Origin: DASVBJ01 sp036375895
GTDB taxonomy: Bacteria; Actinomycetota; Actinomycetes; JACCUZ01
NCBI GenBank assembly: GCA_036375895.1
Contig: DASVBJ010000184.1
Span: 1 to 9,513 of the forward strand
Length of the DNA stretch: 9,513 nt
Direction: 5' to 3'
This document shows positions 5,697-9,513 of the stretch, in pieces. The first letter of the stretch is position 1. Each line of letters starts with the position of its first letter. Under the pieces are notes generated by a model that saw only the letters and a program-made list of their open reading frames with translations, was not told the origin of the DNA and made no database searches. The translations under genes and the position numbers were made by a program.

Positions 5697-5711
5697 CTGG
5701 CAGGATGCCAG
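5697..5711. promoter_or_regulatory. Perfect dyad CTGGCA-GGA-TGCCAG enclosing a ribosome-binding site
   Basis: Six perfect base pairs (5697-5702 with 5706-5711) enclose a GGA loop. The loop plus the preceding A is the Shine-Dalgarno core (AGGA, 5702-5705) for the GTG start at 5713, one base beyond the stem. The dyad lies in the 43-bp divergent region with ahpE. It may act as an mRNA hairpin controlling initiation, or as a DNA operator for either gene. Confidence 0.5.
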
Positions 5712-5712
5712 T

Positions 5713-6663
5713 GTGTCAGCCCACGCTCTGCAGCCGGCCGAGGGCGAGCGCGGGCTCGCCTCCTACGACCTCGAGGACCTCACGGCCCTGCTCGCCGGTG
5801 CCTGGGACGACTTCATCAAGGTCGTCGACCACGTGGAGCTCTCGGCGCCGTCGCGGCTGCGCGGCTGGACCGCTCACGACGTCTGCGTGCACCTCGGCTC
5901 CTGGCCGGGCCGTCGCTCGATGGAGCGGCTGGTGGAAGAGGCCCGCTCCGGCCACCACGGCGAGCACGTGCTGCGCGGCCAGCACGGTGACGCCTTCGAC
6001 CAGGACGGTCACAACGAGGCACTCATCGACGCGCACCGCGAGGCCGGTCGTGACGAGGTGGTCGACGCGCTGGTCCTCGCCCGGGACGAGGTCGGCGGCT
6101 TCCTGTCGTCCGAGGTCGCGGTCGAGGTCGGCGGTCGGCAGGTCCGCTCCATGCTCGGGCCGCTGCCGCTGCTGACCGTCGTTGCCGCGATGTGCTACGA
6201 GCTGGCGGTGCACGCCCTCGACCTCGCGCCGGCCGGGGCCCCCGACCCGCCCGCCAGGCTGCTGGACGCCGGGATCGCGGCGGTGACCGACGTGACCGGC
6301 GGTCTGGCGGCCCGGCACGGCATCGACGCGACGATCGGTGTCGTGTCGCCCGAGGGCGGCTGGGCGTTCGGCACCAGCGGGGCGGACTGGACGACCATGA
6401 ACCTGCCGATGGTGCCGCCCACCTGGCCCGCGGTGGAGGCGCCGGCGGCCCTGCTGCTCGATGCCTCGGCCGGGCGCCGTCAGGTCCCGCTGATGCTCGC
6501 CCGCCGCGAGCTCAAGGTCCACCACGTGACGGGGCTGCTGGCCCTCGCGCCGATCGTCGAGGAGGTGCCCGGCCTGCCCGGGGCGCATGCCCTGGGCGGC
6601 GCGGTGCGCCACCTCAGCGGCGTGGGTCGGCTGGTACGACGGCTGCCGCGCCTGGGGTTCTGA
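5713..6663 (+). CDS. Maleylpyruvate isomerase-family (MDMPI_N / DinB-like) mycothiol-type enzyme
   Basis: The 316-residue protein has an N-terminal four-helix MDMPI domain (about 20-175), the fold of mycothiol-dependent maleylpyruvate isomerase and DinB/YfiT metalloenzymes. The three zinc ligands of that fold appear to be present: H60 in WTAHDVCVHLGSW, and E163 and H167 in YELAVHALDL. The C-terminal half (about 185-316) has no recognised catalytic motif and probably corresponds to the usual variable C-terminal domain. The real substrate is unknown; many actinobacterial paralogues have no assigned reaction. The longest ORF starts at 5578, inside ahpE. I choose GTG 5713-5715, which gives the expected domain start and has AGGA 7 nt upstream. 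Neighbours are ahpE (divergent) and DUF3052 (convergent, 24 nt between stops). A thiol-redox link with AhpE is inferred only. Confidence 0.85.
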   Translation: MSAHALQPAEGERGLASYDLEDLTALLAGAWDDFIKVVDHVELSAPSRLRGWTAHDVCVHLGSWPGRRSMERLVEEARSGHHGEHVLRGQHGDAFDQDGHNEALIDAHREAGRDEVVDALVLARDEVGGFLSSEVAVEVGGRQVRSMLGPLPLLTVVAAMCYELAVHALDLAPAGAPDPPARLLDAGIAAVTDVTGGLAARHGIDATIGVVSPEGGWAFGTSGADWTTMNLPMVPPTWPAVEAPAALLLDASAGRRQVPLMLARRELKVHHVTGLLALAPIVEEVPGLPGAHALGGAVRHLSGVGRLVRRLPRLGF

Positions 6664-6691
6664 GCCCGGGCCGGCGACCCGAGCGGGTCAG
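6660..6691. terminator. Possible bidirectional terminator between convergent genes
   Basis: Two alternative foldings cover the gap between convergent stop codons. CTGA (6660-6663) plus CCCG (6665-6668) can pair with CGGG (6684-6687) plus TCAG (6688-6691), with one bulged G. Alternatively GACCC (6676-6680) pairs with GGGTC (6685-6689) around GAGC. Both stop codons take part in the first form, as in the hairpin at 165-189. No T-run is present. Confidence 0.4.
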
Positions 6692-7116
6692 CGACCCGAA
6701 CGGCGCGACACGAGCCGGGTGCCCGACCAGTCGGTCGCCGCGCTGATGCTGCTCGTCTGGTGCAGCCCGGCCGTCGGCGCGGCGTCGCCGATGTCGCTCG
6801 GCTCCACATGGCCGTCGCGGCCGGCCTTGGGCGTCAGCAGCCACACGACACCGCCGTCGGCGAGCGAGATGAGGGCGTCGACGAGCGCGTCGACCAGGTC
6901 ACCGTCGTCGTCCCGCCACCACAGCAGCACGACGTCGACCACGTCATCGAAGTCCTCGTCGACGAGACCGTTGCCGGTGTGGGCCTCGACAGCCGCTCGC
7001 AGCTCGTCGTCGCAGTCGCCGTCGTACCCCAGCTCCTGCACGACCTGACCGGCGCGGAGCCCCAGCCGTGCCGCCAGGTGGCGATGCCCCTCCGCGTGGT
7101 CCGCGGTCGCGCTCAC
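6688..7116 (-). CDS. DUF3052 family protein
   Basis: The 142-residue acidic protein ends with the DUF3052 signature: VWLLTPKAGRDGHVEPSDI (91-109), then APTAGLHQTSS (113-123) and WSGTRLV (130-136). The N-terminal half (15-75) includes LGLRAGQVVQELGYDGD and a D/E-rich helix ending in VVLLWWRDD. The function of this actinobacterial family is unknown. M. tuberculosis Rv2239c, lying between ahpE and aceE, is a homologue (from memory). I choose GTG 7116-7114 because GGAGGG (7127-7122) lies 5 nt upstream and the protein then starts close to the family start; a TTG at 7197 would add a non-conserved tail. The 139-bp gap upstream contains a GCCCC-GCC-GGGGC hairpin (7145-7157) in the probable leader, so a separate promoter or attenuation is possible. 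Confidence 0.9.
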   Translation of the reverse strand: MSATADHAEGHRHLAARLGLRAGQVVQELGYDGDCDDELRAAVEAHTGNGLVDEDFDDVVDVVLLWWRDDDGDLVDALVDALISLADGGVVWLLTPKAGRDGHVEPSDIGDAAPTAGLHQTSSISAATDWSGTRLVSRRSGR

Positions 7117-7255
7117 GCAAGCCCTCCACGTGTCACTGCCCGTCGCCCCGCCGGGGCCCTGTGCGGGTAGTCCACACGTCACGGCCGCCTCGCGCAAGCG
7201 CTTCCGCGCTGATGGCGGGAAATCCGACCAGGTCTCCGCCGCAGGAGCGAGCGAA

Positions 7256-7690
7256 TCAGGCGGGCGGAAGGTGGGGACGCAGCGCGTCCGCTATGCGGTC
7301 GGTCTCGGCGAGGTCCAGCGCCGGCACCGGCCCCCACCGGGTGCCGCCCTCGGGCAGCGTCCCGGCGACGTGGAAGTGCACGTGCGGCACGGTCTGGTGC
7401 GCCGGGGTCCCGTTGTTCTGCCACACCGCGATGCCGTCCGGGTCGTGGCAGCCGGCGAGCGCGGCGGAGGCCCGGCGTACGCCGTCCATCAGGGCCGCGC
7501 TCTCGCCGTCGCACAGGTCGAGGATCGACGGCCGGTGCTGGACCGGGACCACCAGCACGTGGCCCACGCCGCGCTGCTCCCGCGTCACCAGCATGGCGAC
7601 GAGCTCGTTGCGGTCGAGGATGGTGAACCGGCGCCGGCCCGCCAGGTAGTCGCAGAAGGAGCACGCGTCGGTCGGGATACGCAGCGGCAC
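7256..7690 (-). CDS. HIT family protein (histidine triad nucleotide hydrolase/transferase)
   Basis: The 144-residue protein carries the histidine triad HVHFHV (H103, H105, H107), with H105 the expected nucleophile and the supporting QNNGTPAHQ stretch (N93, H98). CSFC (C10, C13) at the N-terminus is a likely half of a structural zinc site found in many HIT proteins. GVGHVLVVPVQH (41-52) is the usual HIT beta-strand core. HIT enzymes hydrolyse or transfer nucleoside monophosphates from dinucleotides, AMP-lysine or similar substrates; the specific substrate is not evident. The GTG start at 7690-7688 is bounded by an in-frame stop at 7714-7712, which is also the YjbQ stop. No good Shine-Dalgarno is visible in the 21-nt junction, so coupling to YjbQ is likely. 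An ATGATCAT palindrome (7694-7701) lies just upstream. Confidence 0.93.
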   Translation of the reverse strand: MPLRIPTDACSFCDYLAGRRRFTILDRNELVAMLVTREQRGVGHVLVVPVQHRPSILDLCDGESAALMDGVRRASAALAGCHDPDGIAVWQNNGTPAHQTVPHVHFHVAGTLPEGGTRWGPVPALDLAETDRIADALRPHLPPA

Positions 7691-7711
7691 CCGATGATCA
7701 TGCCAGCCGTG

Positions 7712-8122
7712 TCAGCCCTCGACGAAGGACAGCCGCACCTGGCGCACCGCGTTGTCGACGTTGAGGTCGACCAGGCAGATCGACTGCCAGGTGCCCAGGG
7801 CCAGCCCGCGGTCGATGACCGGGACGCTCGCGTACGGCGGGCACAGCGCGGGCAGCACGTGGTCGCGCCCGTGGCCGGCCGAGCCGTGCCGGTGCCGCCA
7901 GCGGTCGTCGGCCGGCAGCAGCTCGCGCAGCGTGGCGAGCAGGTCGGCGTCACTGCCCGCACCGGTCTCCAGGACGGCGAGCCCGGCGGTGGCGTGCGGC
8001 ACCCAGACGTGCAGCAGCCCCTCTGTCGCGCCGACCTCGGTGAGGAACGACTCGCAGTCGGCGGTGAGATCGTGCACGCACTCCTGCGTCCCGGTGCGCA
8101 CCTGCAGGACGCGGCTGCGCAC
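7712..8122 (-). CDS. YjbQ / UPF0047 family protein
   Basis: The 136-residue protein is a YjbQ (UPF0047) family member, a small beta-rich protein that binds a metal with conserved histidines. E. coli and other homologues show weak thiamine-phosphate synthase activity, and the true role is unsettled. Visible motifs are PHATAGLAVLETG (42-54; H43), WRHRHGSAGHGRDH (75-88; candidate ligands H77, H79, H84, H88) and LALGTWQSICLVDLN (107-121). The HATAG and GHGRDH versions differ from the more common HTSAG and NADAH forms, which suggests an actinobacterial subgroup. The GTG start at 8122-8120 lies 2 nt after the DUF1918 stop, with AAGGG 9 nt upstream; the longer in-frame extension would overlap DUF1918 fully and is rejected. 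The HIT gene follows in the same operon. Confidence 0.9.
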   Translation of the reverse strand: MRSRVLQVRTGTQECVHDLTADCESFLTEVGATEGLLHVWVPHATAGLAVLETGAGSDADLLATLRELLPADDRWRHRHGSAGHGRDHVLPALCPPYASVPVIDRGLALGTWQSICLVDLNVDNAVRQVRLSFVEG

Positions 8123-8124
8123 CC

Positions 8125-8316
8125 CTACGAGCCCTTGCGCGGCTCGATCACCGCGTCGGGGCCAGGGAACACCAGGCTCTCGTGCCCGTCGGGGTGACGG
8201 ACCAGGTAAGGGGGCTCTCCGTTGGGTCCGCGCACCTCGACGATCTCGCCGACGTGGTCCGTCTCGCCCACCGTGCGGCCGTGGACGTGCAGGTGGTCGC
8301 CGACCGTGGCATGCAT
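8125..8316 (-). CDS. DUF1918 domain protein
   Basis: The 63-residue protein is a complete single-domain DUF1918 member. It has the pattern VGDHLHVHGRTVG (5-17), a short VGEIVEVRGPNGEPPYLVRHPDGHESLVFPG core written here in two parts (22-36 and 37-52), and D54-AVIEP near the end. It is a small SH3-like beta barrel typical of actinobacteria, with unknown function; some members resemble regulatory or nucleic-acid-binding barrels, but this one shows no catalytic motif. The ATG at 8316-8314 has a strong purine-rich GGAGGAGGGG upstream. It is the first gene of the DUF1918-YjbQ-HIT cluster and diverges from aceE across 168 bp. Confidence 0.9.
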   Translation of the reverse strand: MHATVGDHLHVHGRTVGETDHVGEIVEVRGPNGEPPYLVRHPDGHESLVFPGPDAVIEPRKGS

Positions 8317-8484
8317 CGGGCCCCTCCTCCTGTAGGTAGCGATCTCGGGGTCCAGCGTTGCCGGACCTGGGGTCGCTGGGAAGGGTTACCGATGGGTAGA
8401 GATGCGATCGGCCCGATGGAGTAGGACGATGGTCCACGGTGCGACATCGCGCCAGCAGACAGACGAACGACGCAAAGGACTCCC
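8317..8484. promoter_or_regulatory. Divergent control region between DUF1918 and aceE
   Basis: This gene-free 168 bp must hold promoters for both directions. Visible elements are a GGTCC/GGACC inverted repeat (8349-8353 and 8363-8367), a perfect odd palindrome ATCGG-C-CCGAT (8407-8417) and GGGTAG (8394-8399), which resembles a stress-sigma -10 but lacks a good -35 at 15-17 nt. No clear sigma-70 pair was found. AAAGGA (8474-8479), 5 nt before the GTG, is the aceE ribosome-binding site. Operator roles are guesses. Confidence 0.4.
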
Positions 8485-9513
8485 GTGGCCTCTGGACATG
8501 ACCGCCAGGAGCGGCCCGCGCTCATCGCGAACGGGCTGCCGAGCCAGCTGCCCGACATCGATCCGGCCGAGACGGCCGAGTGGCTCGAGTCGCTCGACGC
8601 CGTGGTCGAGCACGGTGGGCGCAACCGCGCCCGCTTCCTCATGCTGAGCCTCCTGCAGCGCGCCCGGGAGAAGCAGGTCGGCGTCCCCAGCCTGCGCAGC
8701 ACCGACTACATCAACACGATCCCGCCGGAGTCGGAGCCGTGGTTCCCCGGCGACGAGCACGTCGAGCGCCGGATCCGCGCCTACATCCGGTGGAACGCCG
8801 CGATCATGGTCCACCGCGCGCAGCGGCCGGAGGTCGGCGTCGGCGGCCACATCTCGACGTACGCGTCGTCCGCCGCGATGTACGAGGTCGGCTTCAACCA
8901 CTTCTTCCGCGGCAAGGACCACCCCGGTGGCGGCGACCAGGTCTTCATCCAGGGCCACGGCTCGCCGGGTATCTACGCCCGCGCGTTCCTCGAGGGCCGG
9001 CTGAGCGAGGACCAGCTCGACGGCTTCCGGCAAGAGGTCTCGAAGGGCAAGGGCAAGGGCCTGTCGTCATACCCCCACCCCCGGCTGATGCCGGACTTCT
9101 GGGAGTTCCCGACGGTGTCGATGGGCATCGGCGGCATCAACGCGATCTACCAGGCCCGGTTCAACCGCTACCTGCACCACCGCGGGTTCAAGGACACCAG
9201 CCAGCAGCACGTGTGGGCGTTCCTCGGCGACGGCGAGATGGGCGAGCCGGAGTCGCTCGGCGCGATCAGCGTCGCGGCGCGCGAGGAGCTCGACAACCTG
9301 ACCTTCGTCATCAACTGCAACCTGCAGCAGCTCGACGGCCCGGTGCGCGGCAACGGCAAGATCATCCAGGAGCTGGAGTCGTTCTTCCGGGGCGCCGGCT
9401 GGAACGTCATCAAGGTCATCTGGGGCCGCGACTGGGACCCGCTGCTCGCCCAGGACGTCGACGGCGTGCTGGTCAACCAGATGAACACCACCCCCGACGG
9501 GCAGTTCCAGACC
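8485..9513 (+). CDS. aceE: Pyruvate dehydrogenase E1 component, homodimeric type (N-terminal 343 residues)
   Basis: AceE decarboxylates pyruvate with thiamine diphosphate and passes the acetyl group to the E2 lipoyl domain, feeding acetyl-CoA to the TCA cycle. The frame is open to the window edge, so only about a third of the roughly 900-residue protein is visible. Family landmarks are GGHISTYASSAAMYEVGFNH, FIQGHGSPGIYARAFLEGRL and the thiamine-diphosphate/Mg motif, which starts at GDGEMGEPES (G248-G250) and ends at VINCNLQQLDGPV (N277, N279). The GTG at 8485 is chosen because AAAGGA lies 5 nt upstream and the protein then starts just before the conserved LPDIDPAETAEWLESLDA region; the next in-frame ATG would cut into conserved sequence. 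The gene diverges from the DUF1918 operon. Nothing in the visible part is damaged. Confidence 0.96.
   Translation, partial: MASGHDRQERPALIANGLPSQLPDIDPAETAEWLESLDAVVEHGGRNRARFLMLSLLQRAREKQVGVPSLRSTDYINTIPPESEPWFPGDEHVERRIRAYIRWNAAIMVHRAQRPEVGVGGHISTYASSAAMYEVGFNHFFRGKDHPGGGDQVFIQGHGSPGIYARAFLEGRLSEDQLDGFRQEVSKGKGKGLSSYPHPRLMPDFWEFPTVSMGIGGINAIYQARFNRYLHHRGFKDTSQQHVWAFLGDGEMGEPESLGAISVAAREELDNLTFVINCNLQQLDGPVRGNGKIIQELESFFRGAGWNVIKVIWGRDWDPLLAQDVDGVLVNQMNTTPDGQFQT

Noticed and set aside
5578..5712. N-terminal extension of the MDMPI-fold protein
   Set aside because: It lies inside ahpE on the opposite strand; GTG 5713 has a ribosome-binding site and starts at the expected domain boundary.
7117..7197. 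Longer DUF3052 start at TTG 7197
   Set aside because: The added residues look non-conserved, and GTG 7116 has GGAGGG at 5 nt.
8123..8437. Extended YjbQ ORF starting at 8437
   Set aside because: It would overlap the whole DUF1918 gene and part of the aceE leader; the YjbQ domain begins after GTG 8122.
9168..9491. Minus-strand ORF inside aceE
   Set aside because: Antisense to the thiamine-diphosphate motif region; serine/threonine-rich shadow without a start site.
1..9513. Search for CRISPR arrays, insertion sequences, toxin-antitoxin or defence genes
   Set aside because: No spaced repeats, transposase motifs, terminal inverted repeats or recognisable defence domains were seen.

Overview
The window is high-GC DNA (roughly 70% or more by eye) from an actinomycete chromosome. 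Supporting signs are dense gene packing, frequent GTG/TTG starts, actinobacterial families (DUF3052, DUF1918, DUF6941, AMIN-like, a mycothiol-type maleylpyruvate isomerase fold, an AhpE-type peroxiredoxin, homodimeric AceE) and the RNase H/CobC fusion. From memory, the gene order resembles two nearby blocks of Mycobacterium tuberculosis: Rv2228c-Rv2229c-Rv2230c (RNase H/phosphatase, zinc ribbon, Nif3-like) and Rv2238c-Rv2239c-Rv2241 (ahpE, DUF3052, aceE). Genus cannot be fixed from the sequence. No mobile element, CRISPR array or phage gene was seen.

Layout. 1-170 (+) is the C-terminus of an AMIN-like protein. It converges, through a shared hairpin, on a minus-strand operon read right to left: DUF6941 (start 3656), Nif3-like (3252), zinc-ribbon coiled coil (2088) and RNase H/phosphatase (1338). 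The junctions are a GTGA overlap, 9 nt and 6 nt, so translational coupling is likely. On the plus strand, 3911-4974 carries a heptad-repeat coiled-coil protein of unknown function and then an RsbW-like ATPase. Each is preceded by the same stress-sigma-like element, GGGTTT-N16-GGG. A tRNA-Val(UAC) with encoded CCA lies on the minus strand at 5010-5084. ahpE (minus) and a maleylpyruvate-isomerase-like enzyme (plus) diverge from a 43-bp gap containing a perfect dyad. The second minus cluster runs DUF1918, YjbQ, HIT and then DUF3052. It diverges from aceE, the pyruvate dehydrogenase E1 gene, which is cut by the right edge.

Functionally, most of the window is housekeeping: R-loop/RNA removal, metal-linked conserved proteins, peroxide detoxification, a tRNA and central carbon metabolism. 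The part that is least explained is 3795-4974. There a likely partner-switching kinase homologue and a highly regular 7-residue-repeat protein appear to share stress-type promoters, a possible small signalling module. Several starts differ from the longest-ORF choice: CTG for the zinc-ribbon gene, TTG for DUF6941, and GTG for seven others.
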